A DNA stretch of 64,000 nucleotides from positions 23,272 to 87,271 of the forward strand of contig JAUJNB010000013.1 of assembly GCA_030446545.1 (NCBI GenBank), read 5' to 3'. The notes beneath the pieces are model-generated. The model worked only from the letters and a program-made list of their open reading frames with translations, made no database searches and was not told the DNA's origin. Both the position numbers and the translations under genes were made by a program. Source of the stretch: Acidimicrobiales bacterium. GTDB taxonomy: Bacteria > Actinomycetota > Acidimicrobiia > Acidimicrobiales > CADCSY01. How positions within the stretch are numbered: the first letter of the stretch is position 1; every line of letters begins with the position of its first letter. Shown in pieces: positions 41,215 to 50,586 of this stretch.

Positions 41215-42273
41215 TCATGAGGCGAGTCGCCCCGTCGCGTAGCCGGACCTGCCTGCTTCAGGTACGGCCGTCTCGACATCTACTGGCCATCCACCCTCTT
41301 GCCACGACCGCTCCGCTGCCTCCAGCGCTTCCACGACGTGAAGGCCGAACCGGCCATCGGAGCGGCAGGTCTCTGTTCCGTCGATGCAAGCCAGGAAATG
41401 AGCCAGTTCCTGAGCCAACGGCTCGCGGGCGGGAATGAAGGGTGCCTGGACGTCGCCATGGCGGTAGGTGAGCTGGTGCTCGCCGAAGCCCTCGGGATCG
41501 GGGATAACCACACCCTTGTCATAGATCTTGACCGGCTCTTCGTTGTTGAGGTCGTCGTAGACCATCATCTGGCGATCGCCGACCAAGACGGTGCTGCGGG
41601 TCTTGCGGGGCGCCAGCCAGGAGACGTCCACCGATGCGACGATCCCCGAGGCGAAGGAGAGGTTCACGAAAGCGACGTCGAGGGAGCCAGACCTCACCAC
41701 GCACCGGCCCGAGGTCTGGGCCGAGACAGGGAACTCGCCGAGCAGATGGAAAAGGATGGAGAAGTCGTGTGGGGCCAAGTCCCAGATCACCCCGACGTCC
41801 CGCTGATGCAGCCCGAGGTTCAACCGGGACGAGGTGGCGTACTGCACGGAGCCCAGCCTGCCCTCCTGCAGGTACTCCCGCATGCGCTCCACCCGAGGAC
41901 TGAACAGGAAGGTGTGTCCCACCATCAACACCCGTCCCCGTTCTTCGGCACAGGACACCAGGTCGATGGCCTCGACCACCGAGGCGGCCAGGGGCTTTTC
42001 CACCAGGACGTGGCGCCCGGCATCGAGGGCGGCTCGGACCAGCGCGGCGTGGGAGCTGACCGGGGTGGCCACGATGACCGCCCCGACCTCGTCGTCATCC
42101 AGGGCCTGGTCGAGTGAGAGGCAGTACGCCACACTCGGATACTGAGGGATCACGGCGGCGATGCGGTCGAGCGACTTCTCGACCACCACCACTGACCCGG
42201 GACCGACCAGCGCCACCAGGTTCCGCAACAGGTTCGGGCCCCAGTACCCGAGACCGACGATCGCAATCTTCAT
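41215..42273 (-). CDS. Gfo/Idh/MocA-family sugar dehydrogenase (WlbA/WbpB-like)
   Basis: A 352-residue NAD(P)-dependent oxidoreductase. The Rossmann start MKIAIVGLGYWGPNLLRNL is followed by VIVATPVSSHAALVRAALDAG and HVLVEKPLAASVVEAIDL, with the family EKP motif, and then LNLGLHQRDVGVIWDLAPHD. These features match WlbA/WbpB, which oxidise UDP-GlcNAcA at C3. I chose ATG 42273, which overlaps the upstream stop in an ATGA; a longer reading from 42312 lies inside the aminotransferase gene. It acts before the aminotransferase and acetyltransferase of the same operon. Confidence 0.88.
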   Translation of the reverse strand: MKIAIVGLGYWGPNLLRNLVALVGPGSVVVVEKSLDRIAAVIPQYPSVAYCLSLDQALDDDEVGAVIVATPVSSHAALVRAALDAGRHVLVEKPLAASVVEAIDLVSCAEERGRVLMVGHTFLFSPRVERMREYLQEGRLGSVQYATSSRLNLGLHQRDVGVIWDLAPHDFSILFHLLGEFPVSAQTSGRCVVRSGSLDVAFVNLSFASGIVASVDVSWLAPRKTRSTVLVGDRQMMVYDDLNNEEPVKIYDKGVVIPDPEGFGEHQLTYRHGDVQAPFIPAREPLAQELAHFLACIDGTETCRSDGRFGLHVVEALEAAERSWQEGGWPVDVETAVPEAGRSGYATGRLAS

Positions 42274-43403
42274 CGTGTCGTCTCGATGGCCGTTCCCAGC
42301 GCGTCGGCGCACCGGTCGACGAGGGCGTCGGTGATCCCGGGGAACAGTGGAAGGGAGAGGACGCTGTCGGCCAATGCCTCGGCATGGGGATGGGTTCCCT
42401 TGCCACCTAGATGGGGACAGGCGGGCTGGAGGTGGATGGGGGTGGGGTAATGGACGGACGCACCAACTCCAGCGGTGTGCAAGTGGGTGAGCACGGCGTT
42501 TCGCCTCGGCACACGAGCGACAAGCAGGTGGTAGGCGTGACGAGCCCCCTCTGCAGTCTTCACCAAGTCGACCTCCTCCACCCCCGCCAGCCGTTGGCGA
42601 TAGCGCGACACCCCCCGGCGACGCTCCGCCTGGGCGACTTGAAAGTGCGGAAGCTTGGCCGTGAGGAACGCCGCTTGAAGCTCGTCCAGCCGCTCACAGA
42701 AGCCGGAGACGAGATGGACCCCTCGGGGCTCTTCACCGTGACTGCGGAGCAGCCGAACCCGACGGGCCAGGCCCGCATCGGCGGTCGTGACCGCTCCACC
42801 GTCGCCCAGGGCCCCCAGGTTCTTGCCGGGATAGAAGCTGAAGCCGGCGGCGTCACCCAGCGAGCCGGCCGGGCGCTCGTGCCAGGCTCCTCCCAACGCC
42901 TGAGCGGCGTCCTCGAGCAGGAACAGCCCGTGGCGGTCGGCGATCGCCCGGAAGCGGTCGGCATCGAACGGCTGGCCGTACAGGTCCACGGCGGCGATGG
43001 CCGCCGTACGCGGGGTGACCGCCGCTTCCACCGCCTCAGGGTCCAACAGGGCGGTGTACGGATCCACGTCGGCCAGCACCGGCATAGCGCCTGCGGCCAC
43101 CACCGCCTCGGCCGTTGCGAAAAAGGTGTTGGGCGGAAGGATGACCTCGTCCCCCGGTCCCACGCCAGCGGCGAACAGGGCAAGGTGCAGCGCCACGGTT
43201 CCCGACCCCACCGCCACGACGTGGGGAGCGCCGACCAGCTCGGCCAGCACCTCCTCCAGATGCTCGACCTCCCTCCCGCCCACGAAGGAAGACGAAGCCA
43301 GCACCCGCTCGAAGGCGGCGCGGAGGTCGTCGGCCAGAACCTGATGTCCGAGCTCGAGATCGACCAGAGGTACAGGGCGTTCCAGCGTCACGGGGCGGCT
43401 CAC
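42270..43403 (-). CDS. DegT/DnrJ/EryC1-family PLP aminotransferase (WlbC/WbpE-like)
   Basis: A 377-residue sugar aminotransferase. It has VPLVDLELGHQVLADDLRAAFE at the N-terminus, the substrate loop SSSFVGGREVEHLEEVLAEL, AVGSGTVALHLALFAAGVGPGDEV, LLEDAAQALGGAW and FSFYPGKNLGALGDGGAV, where the lysine of FYPGKN is the PLP-binding residue. It would convert the 3-keto sugar nucleotide to the 3-amino form. GTG 43403 overlaps the stop of the sugar transferase gene in a GTGA, and its stop overlaps the dehydrogenase start. Confidence 0.9.
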   Translation of the reverse strand: MSRPVTLERPVPLVDLELGHQVLADDLRAAFERVLASSSFVGGREVEHLEEVLAELVGAPHVVAVGSGTVALHLALFAAGVGPGDEVILPPNTFFATAEAVVAAGAMPVLADVDPYTALLDPEAVEAAVTPRTAAIAAVDLYGQPFDADRFRAIADRHGLFLLEDAAQALGGAWHERPAGSLGDAAGFSFYPGKNLGALGDGGAVTTADAGLARRVRLLRSHGEEPRGVHLVSGFCERLDELQAAFLTAKLPHFQVAQAERRRGVSRYRQRLAGVEEVDLVKTAEGARHAYHLLVARVPRRNAVLTHLHTAGVGASVHYPTPIHLQPACPHLGGKGTHPHAEALADSVLSLPLFPGITDALVDRCADALGTAIETTR

Positions 43404-44188
43404 GCCGTGTCCCTGCTCCAAAGCACCGCCTTCGGGGTCCGCAACAGGATCTTGACGTCGAGCAGCGGGCTCCACTCACGCCAGTACCGCAAGTCGAGCT
43501 CGACCATCTCCTCAAAGGAGAGACGACTGCGACCGCTCACCTGCCACAGCCCGGTAAGGCCCGGTTTCGCGGCCATTCGGCCCCACGCAACGTCGTCGTA
43601 CAGCGCTGCTTCCTCCGACAGCGGGGGCCTCGGACCCACCACGCTCATCTCTCCGCGGAGGACGTTCCACAGCTGTGGCAACTCGTCGATGCTGAAGCTG
43701 CGCAACAGCCGCCCGACCGTGGTTCTCCGGTCGTCATCGACGATCTTGTAGAGGCCGTCCTGAGGCTCGCCCTCACCACAGATGAGCGCGGCCACATAGG
43801 TGCGGTGCTCCTGGTCGTCGTTTCCCACCCGCATGGTCCGCAGCTTGAGGAGGCGGAACGGGCGACCGGACTGACCGACCCGCGTCTGCACGAAGAAGGC
43901 ACCGCCCCGGCTCTCGGCCATGACGGCCGCCGCGGCCAGGATCAGGATGGGAAGGGTGGCCAGCAGCGCCAACGTGGCCACGGTCAGGTCGACGGCCCGT
44001 TTGACCAGCCGCCACATGATCGGCAGGTCGCCCGGTCGGGCTCCGACCGTCGCTCCGGCCCGGCAGGGGGCCGTCGGCACGCCGCTCTGACCGACCCCAG
44101 CTCCGGGCGACGCCGATGGGCCGGAGGCCCGGCCCATCCCTTCGGCGCGGTCGACCGGGCTGGTTTCGGCCTTCCCAATGGCGATCAT
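43400..44188 (-). CDS. Initiating sugar-1-phosphate transferase (bacterial sugar transferase family)
   Basis: A 262-residue membrane enzyme that transfers a sugar 1-phosphate to undecaprenyl phosphate, starting the repeat unit. A poorly conserved 55-residue N-terminal tail precedes the helix VDLTVATLALLATLPILILAAAAVM. The catalytic domain has GGAFFVQTRVGQSGRPFRLL, KLRTMRVGNDDQEHRTYVAA, RTTVGRLLRSFSIDELPQLWN, VLRGEMSVVGPRPPL and KPGLTGLWQVSGRSRLSFEE. This is the short single-helix (PglC-like) form. It is the first gene of the minus-strand group and is followed directly by the amino-sugar genes. ATG 44188 is the longest start; a later ATG near 44016 (MWRLVKRAVDL) is possible. Confidence 0.9.
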   Translation of the reverse strand: MIAIGKAETSPVDRAEGMGRASGPSASPGAGVGQSGVPTAPCRAGATVGARPGDLPIMWRLVKRAVDLTVATLALLATLPILILAAAAVMAESRGGAFFVQTRVGQSGRPFRLLKLRTMRVGNDDQEHRTYVAALICGEGEPQDGLYKIVDDDRRTTVGRLLRSFSIDELPQLWNVLRGEMSVVGPRPPLSEEAALYDDVAWGRMAAKPGLTGLWQVSGRSRLSFEEMVELDLRYWREWSPLLDVKILLRTPKAVLWSRDTA

Positions 44189-44227
44189 TGGTTTCGAGGT
44201 CTGGGAGGGAGCTGGTTCGCCGGTGCC

Positions 44228-44626
44228 TCAGGCCCGAGTGACACGTCGACGAACGCGCAGCATGAGCCCACCGGCAGCGATGGCGCCGACGCCCATAACA
44301 GTGAGGCCGACGACATCGCCGCCGGTCACAGCCAGTCCCTGCCCGCCGGAGCGAGACGCCACCTGGCGGCTCGAGCCATCCCCAGCGGCTCCGGCAACCG
44401 AGCGGACACCGCTGCCGCCGCTGCTCGTGGCATCGACCACCGGCGAGGTCTGAACGTCCGTCGGCGCCCCGGTGAGAGGCGGTTCGGGCGTCACGTACTG
44501 CGCCGATGCGGGCCCGGCGGAGCCGATCGACCACAGGATCGTGGCGACGGCGGCGAGGAGTAACCGCCGGGCACGAGTCTCTCGTGAGGTCGCTACTGGA
44601 ACACCACTGTCGAATGCCGTTCGCAT
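44228..44626 (-). CDS. Small surface protein with an LAxTG sorting signal
   Basis: A 132-residue exported protein. The signal peptide is ARRLLLAAVATILWSIGSAG with a likely cut after PASA. The mature part is short and low in complexity (Ser, Gly, Thr, Val). The C-terminus is a sortase signal: LAVTGGDVVGLTVMGVGAIA and then a hydrophobic stretch ending LRVRRRVTRA. LAxTG is the form used by class E sortases of high-GC actinobacteria. No sortase gene is in this window. It lies between the sugar transferase and the DUF4012 gene, so it may tether or pattern the polysaccharide layer; that is inference. Confidence 0.75.
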   Translation of the reverse strand: MRTAFDSGVPVATSRETRARRLLLAAVATILWSIGSAGPASAQYVTPEPPLTGAPTDVQTSPVVDATSSGGSGVRSVAGAAGDGSSRQVASRSGGQGLAVTGGDVVGLTVMGVGAIAAGGLMLRVRRRVTRA

Positions 44627-44761
44627 CTCGTCCGCCCTTGTTGTCGACTCGACATCGTGCCGGGCTGACGAGACTTGCCCGAGCTGCAGCGCTGCGCTGA
44701 TGCTACTGACGGCTCGATCGTTGCCTCATGACGTTTCGGCGTCTTTTTCCAAGAACAGAGG

Positions 44762-46561
44762 TCACCAGTCCACCTCCTCAGCGTGGTCGTCTGCCCAGCT
44801 CCGTTCCTGCCACTGCCACTCGATCGGGGGCACCCGGGCGGAGGGCAGCACGTCGAACCTCCCCGAGCCGGGCGGCAGCTCGAAGCGCAAGGTGAGGCTC
44901 CGCTGCTCGCCTCGCGGCACCTCCACGGGCACGGCGACCACCCTCGTCGGCCCGTCGGCTCCGGCCACCGCCAGCGAGTCGTAGCCGTCGAATCGTCCGG
45001 CCCCTGCGGCGCCGGGCAGGGTGGCGGCCACCAGGCCGACGTAGGTCCCCGGCGCCACCTGGAGCGGCGGCGTCGGTCCGAGGATGTAGGGCGGTTCGTC
45101 GGCGCTGACGGTGTTCTCCAGGGTCACCTTCACCGACACGGCAGTGGTGTCAGGGCCGGGCTCGACGGTGATGTCGCCGACGACGTCGAGGAAGGGGTCC
45201 AGCTTGTTGCCCCCTCGGTTGAGCACCGCCACCATCAGGTCGTCGGCCTCCACGGCACCGTCAACCCCCATCGCCTCCCACCCCTGTTGGATCTCCCCTT
45301 CGCTGGACCATGCCAGGAGGTGGCGACCGGCGGCGGCGGAGGCCAATTCCTCGGCGAGAAGGGCGCCATCGAGCTCCGGGCGCTCCAGGGCCTCCAGCGC
45401 CACTCGCGCCACCCCGCCGAGACGGCTGCGGCGCTCGGCCTGGGCTGCCTCGTCCTGGCCGTCCAGCCCCACGTACTGGTCGTGCAGAAGGTCCTGGACC
45501 ACGGTGTCGGCTCCGATCGTCTGACCCTCGACCACGACCGGTCCCGTCGCCATCAGCACGGCCTCGAGCGCCAGCACGTCCACCGCCAGCACTCCGTCCA
45601 CATTCCGACCCGTGGCTTCGGTCCACATGCGCGCCGCCAGAGGAGCGGTCACATCGAAGCGAGGTGACACCCCGAGGTTGCGCCACTCCCGCCCCGGCTC
45701 CAACCAGCCCCACCGAGCGGCGAGATCACCGTCGATCGGAACCGACTCGGGCAGCTGGAAGTCGAACGTGGGGACGATCTCGCCCACGGCCAGGCGACCG
45801 TCGCTGACGGTCACGGTGCCGACGGTGAGGAACATGCCCGAGCCGGCCCGCATCTCGGCGTTGTTCCCGAGGAGGAGCAGTTGGGTGGAGTTCCCGGCGA
45901 GCAGTTCGGCCATGCCGGCGGTCGCATCCCGGGCTCGCTCGGCCGAGCCCCGCAGCGCGGCCAGTTCCTCGACCGCCCGGGCCCGACCCTCGGCCAAGGG
46001 TCCCACCAGCCCCTCCTCAGGGCCGAGGTCCACGGTCCCCAGCCGCTCGTCGGCCTTCCTCGCCACCTCGGCCACGTCGGCCAGCAGACGGGCCCGGTCG
46101 GGACCGGACGGCAGCCCGTCCCCCAGTCGCCCCCGAACCTCCTCCAGCGCGTCGGAAGCGGTGCCCGCCACCTCGCCACCGGCATCGCTCAGGTGGTCGA
46201 CCGAGCGCAGCTGGCGACCGATGACCGGCAGGGCCCGAAGCGGTGACACCAAGGGGGAGCGCACCCGAGCCCGGGCCGTGTCGAAGTGGGCCTCGGCATC
46301 CCGGAGACGGGCCGTGACCTGGGGCGATCGCAGCGTGGAAGCCCCGGCATCCGCCCGTACCTCCTCGAGGGTGACCACACCGGCTCGGGCCGAGACCGCC
46401 GCCCCGGCCAGAGTCACGCCCACCACCGCCATCCAGACCACCACCCCGGCGCCGATCACGAGCCAGATTCGGCGGCGCCCCCTCCGTGGTCCTTCGCCGC
46501 CCGCCGGCGGCGCTGCCGCTGGACCGGCGGGGCCGCCTTCCTCAATGGAAGGTGAGGCCAC
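44762..46561 (-). CDS. DUF4012 domain protein
   Basis: A 599-residue membrane-anchored extracytoplasmic protein. A basic cytosolic start is followed by one helix, IWLVIGAGVVVWMAVVGVTLAGAA. The rest is outside: a helical part (AEAHFDTARARVRSPLVSPL), then the DUF4012 core with STQLLLLGNNAEMRAGSGMF and PTFDFQLPESVPIDGDLAAR. These proteins are widespread in actinobacterial and other Gram-positive polysaccharide clusters, but the function is not known. The core resembles LytR-like accessory proteins in layout, though I see no LCP motif. The start is GTG 46561, 7 bases before the glyA stop region, so it may be read through from glyA. Confidence 0.82.
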   Translation of the reverse strand: MASPSIEEGGPAGPAAAPPAGGEGPRRGRRRIWLVIGAGVVVWMAVVGVTLAGAAVSARAGVVTLEEVRADAGASTLRSPQVTARLRDAEAHFDTARARVRSPLVSPLRALPVIGRQLRSVDHLSDAGGEVAGTASDALEEVRGRLGDGLPSGPDRARLLADVAEVARKADERLGTVDLGPEEGLVGPLAEGRARAVEELAALRGSAERARDATAGMAELLAGNSTQLLLLGNNAEMRAGSGMFLTVGTVTVSDGRLAVGEIVPTFDFQLPESVPIDGDLAARWGWLEPGREWRNLGVSPRFDVTAPLAARMWTEATGRNVDGVLAVDVLALEAVLMATGPVVVEGQTIGADTVVQDLLHDQYVGLDGQDEAAQAERRSRLGGVARVALEALERPELDGALLAEELASAAAGRHLLAWSSEGEIQQGWEAMGVDGAVEADDLMVAVLNRGGNKLDPFLDVVGDITVEPGPDTTAVSVKVTLENTVSADEPPYILGPTPPLQVAPGTYVGLVAATLPGAAGAGRFDGYDSLAVAGADGPTRVVAVPVEVPRGEQRSLTLRFELPPGSGRFDVLPSARVPPIEWQWQERSWADDHAEEVDW

Positions 46562-46567
46562 CGTGGG

Positions 46568-47817
<1,250 letters not shown>

Positions 47818-47821
<4 letters not shown>

Positions 47822-48270
47822 GGGGCCGACTGGTCGTGTTCGAGGGCGGTGATCTTGTCGATGCGCTGGGCGTGGCGGCCACCCTCCCAGCTGGTGGCCA
47901 AAAAGGCCTGCAAAGACTCCTGGGCCACCTCGGGACCGACCAGCCGGGCGCCCAGGCACAACACGTTGGCGTCGTTGTGCTCCTTGGCCAGGCGGGCCGA
48001 GGTGACGTCGTGGACCACCGCGGCACGGACCCCGTCGACCTTGTTGGCGGCCATGGAGATGCCGATGCCCGTGCCGCAGACGCAGACCCCGAGCTCGCTG
48101 GCGCCCGACGCCACCGCCCGGCCCACGGCGGCGCCGAAGTCGGGGTAGTCGACCCGCTCCTCGTCGATGGTGCCCAGGTCGTCGACCTGGTGGCCGCCGT
48201 CGACCAAAAAGGCGCACAGCTCCTGTTTGAGCGGGAAACCGGCATGGTCGGATCCGATGGCGATGCGCAT
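47818..48270 (-). CDS. rpiB: Ribose-5-phosphate isomerase B
   Basis: A 150-residue isomerase of the pentose phosphate pathway (ribose 5-phosphate to ribulose 5-phosphate). It has [36 protein letters not shown], the catalytic cysteine in [19 protein letters not shown] and [22 protein letters not shown] 48270 is 2 bases after the phosphatase stop. The next gene glyA overlaps its end. Together with rpe at the right edge, it covers two pentose phosphate steps in this window. Confidence 0.95.
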
Positions 48271-48271
48271 C

Positions 48272-48859
48272 TCAGGGCTCCTTGGTTCTCGATGTGGCCA
48301 CGGGGCGGTCGGCGGGCTGGATGGCGGCGGGCACGAAGGCCAGGTCGACCAGGCGCCCGATCAGGTCGTGGAGCTCGGCCGCGGTGGCCTCGTAGACGTG
48401 GTTAGGTGCGCCGATGGGGTCCTCCACGTCGTCCACCGGATTGTCACCCAGCAGCTCGTTGGTACGCCGCCCCTGGTGCACCCGGGCCAACCAATCCTCC
48501 AGGGGCTGGCCCGCTCGACGGGGTCCGCAGGCCTCGCCCCGGCGGACCAGCTCCTTCAGCGTGAAGGTCCGGGGCCAGGCCTGGGGGTGGGCCAGCACCG
48601 CCTCCCGCACGTGGCGCCGGGCCATGGCGACCACCAGATCGGCGCGGTCCAGGTGCTCAGCGGTGAAGGCCCGGCTGCGGTGGCGCCCGAGGTCCAGCCC
48701 CCGTGCCGCCATGGCCCGCACCGACCCCGGCTCGGCGGGGACCCCGCCGGGCAGCTCGCCGGCGGAGGACACCGCGGCCTCGACACCCAATTCGTCGAGA
48801 CGTTGACGGAGCAGGACTTCGGCGATCGGGGAACGACACCGGTTGCCGGTGCACAGCAC
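48272..48859 (-). CDS. Low-molecular-weight protein-tyrosine phosphatase
   Basis: A phosphatase of about 195 residues. The active-site loop VLCTGNRCRSPIAEVLL (CX5R-S) is at the very N-terminus and the acid is in DVEDPIGAPNHVYEATAAEL. The start is odd: an in-frame TAG lies 8 codons before the only usual codon, GTG 48859, which sits inside the first beta strand (homologues begin about four residues earlier). A rare start such as ATC in the GAGATCCTC context, or a base error, is possible. It lies between sua5 and rpiB, where an arginine/tyrosine phosphatase gene is common. It could also act on the Wzc-like kinase at 37.3 kb. Confidence 0.82.
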   Translation of the reverse strand: MLCTGNRCRSPIAEVLLRQRLDELGVEAAVSSAGELPGGVPAEPGSVRAMAARGLDLGRHRSRAFTAEHLDRADLVVAMARRHVREAVLAHPQAWPRTFTLKELVRRGEACGPRRAGQPLEDWLARVHQGRRTNELLGDNPVDDVEDPIGAPNHVYEATAAELHDLIGRLVDLAFVPAAIQPADRPVATSRTKEP

Positions 48860-48970
48860 GAGGATCTCGATGAGCCAAGTCTAGGAGGCTGCGTGCCGGA
48901 GCAGACGTGCATAGCCCGAGCCCCCCATTCGCCCACCAGCACCAAGGCCGGGACCACCACCCGGTTCTCG

Positions 48971-49591
48971 TCACCACTCGGTGAGGAGGACCTCGGAGGC
49001 CACCGCGCCCTCACGCAACACCCGCATCTCCCCGGAGCTCCAGGCCACCACCGTCGACGGCGCCCCGGTACAGGGCCCACCGTCGAGGACCATGGCCACC
49101 TCGGACCCGAGCTGGGTGACCACCTCGGTGGCGGTGAGCGGGGTGGGGCGACCGTGGAGGTTGGCGCTGGTCACGGCCAGAGGTCCGACCGCCGCAGCCA
49201 GGGCCACGGGCACCGGGTGGGCCGGCAGGCGCAGGCCGATGGTGGTGTCATCCTGGCCACCCAGGTCGAGGCCGAGGCCCGGCCGGCGGGGGACCACCAT
49301 GGTCAGCCCGCCCGGCCACCACCGGTCCATGAGCCGGCGCACTTCGCTCGGGAGGCCGTCGGCGGCCAGGGCGAGCGCCTGGTCGACGTCGGCCACCAGC
49401 ACCGGGAGGGCCACGTCGACAGGCCGGCGCTTGACGGCGAACAATGCCGTGGTCTGTTGCGGCCGGGCCGCCAGGCCGTACACGGTGTCGGTGGGGACGA
49501 CGACCGGTCGGCCTTCCCGCAGGGCCTCCACGGCACGGGCCAGGGCCGCCGCCGGAGGGGGGACACCGGTGACGTCGAGGATGTGGGGCAC
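48971..49591 (-). CDS. Threonylcarbamoyl-AMP synthase (Sua5/YwlC family)
   Basis: A 206-residue enzyme that makes threonylcarbamoyl-AMP for the t6A base of tRNA. It has LREGRPVVVPTDTVYGLAARP, then LFAVKRRPVDVALPVLVADV, RWWPGGLTMVVPRRPGL and GPLAVTSANLHGRPTPLTAT, the standard YrdC-domain pattern. One residue of the usual KxR-pair region reads KRRP, as expected. GTG 49591 lies 71 bases after prmC. Position after prmC is the conserved order in many Gram-positive bacteria. Confidence 0.92.
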   Translation of the reverse strand: MPHILDVTGVPPPAAALARAVEALREGRPVVVPTDTVYGLAARPQQTTALFAVKRRPVDVALPVLVADVDQALALAADGLPSEVRRLMDRWWPGGLTMVVPRRPGLGLDLGGQDDTTIGLRLPAHPVPVALAAAVGPLAVTSANLHGRPTPLTATEVVTQLGSEVAMVLDGGPCTGAPSTVVAWSSGEMRVLREGAVASEVLLTEW

Positions 49592-49662
49592 CCTCGCTCA
49601 GCCCCTGCGGCCGGTGAGCGGCGGCGGGCGCCGGCCCGGGCCGGGGAAGCGACGGGGGCCGG

Positions 49663-50571
49663 TCACCACCGGCGGGCCACCAGGACGCGGTCCTGGCCGG
49701 CCAGGTCGGGGCGGACGTCGGCGGCGGTGAAGCCGGCCGAGCGGGCCGCCACCACCATGGCCTCGGCCTGGTGGGGGGCCAGCTCCAGCACCAACGACCC
49801 CGCCGGCGACAGCCATTCGGGCGCCTCGGCCACGATTCGAGCCAGGTGCTCCGTCCCCGCAGGGCCGGCCACCAGCGCTTCCTCGGGCTCCCAGTCGGCC
49901 ACCTCGGCGGGCAGGGGGTCGGCCGTGGCCACGTAGGGAGGGTTGGCCACCACCAGGTCGACCCGACCGGCCAGATCGGCGGGCAGGGCCCCGAACCAGT
50001 CTCCCTCGGCCAGGCGCACGCGCGCCGCGGGCCGACCGATGCCGGCCAGGTTGGCCCGGGCCACGGCCAGGGCGGCGGGCGACACGTCGGTGGCCCACAC
50101 CGACGCGGTCACCACCTCGACCGCCAACGACAGGGCGATCGCTCCCGATCCGGTCCCCAGGTCGACGGCCACGCTGGGGGCGGTCCCGGCGGCGGTGCCC
50201 AGCTCGGCCAGCGCCACCTCCACCACCTGTTCGGTCTCGGGCCGGGGGATGAGCACCCGGGCATCGACCAGGAGGTCGAGGTGGCGAAAGCCCCAACACC
50301 CGACCACGTACTGCAGGGGTTCGCCTCGGGCCCGCCGGGAGACCATGGCGTCGAGGTGGGCCACGCCCCGCTGGGGCGCCGGCCGGTCGAGGCCCATCAC
50401 CAGTTCGACCCCCTCGAGGCCCGACGCCCGCTCCACCAGTCGACGGGCATCCACGCCGGGACTGGCCACGCCGGCGCCGGCCAGCACCGCCTCGGCCTCG
50501 GCCAACAGCCGCCGCCACCTCACCGGCTGCCCGTTGGTGGGCAAGAGGAGTCGCTCAGCCACGCCGATCAC
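49663..50571 (-). CDS. prmC: Release factor glutamine methyltransferase
   Basis: A 302-residue SAM-dependent methyltransferase that methylates the GGQ glutamine of RF1 and RF2. It shows the N-terminal helical part (LLAEAEAVLAGAGVASPGVD), RGEPLQYVVGCWGFRHLDL, VLIPRPETEQVVEVALAEL, the SAM loop AVDLGTGSGAIALSLAVE and the catalytic VDLVVANPPYVATADPLP. GTG 50571 lies 15 bases after the prfA stop. The substrate RF1 is coded by the adjacent prfA. Confidence 0.95.
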   Translation of the reverse strand: MIGVAERLLLPTNGQPVRWRRLLAEAEAVLAGAGVASPGVDARRLVERASGLEGVELVMGLDRPAPQRGVAHLDAMVSRRARGEPLQYVVGCWGFRHLDLLVDARVLIPRPETEQVVEVALAELGTAAGTAPSVAVDLGTGSGAIALSLAVEVVTASVWATDVSPAALAVARANLAGIGRPAARVRLAEGDWFGALPADLAGRVDLVVANPPYVATADPLPAEVADWEPEEALVAGPAGTEHLARIVAEAPEWLSPAGSLVLELAPHQAEAMVVAARSAGFTAADVRPDLAGQDRVLVARRW

Positions 50572-50586
50572 CCAGCACGCGACGGG

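Noticed and set aside
29387..46561. Prophage or transposon as carrier of the polysaccharide region
   Set aside because: No integrase, transposase, phage structural gene, flanking direct repeat or tRNA is visible. Exchange by homologous recombination is a simpler view.
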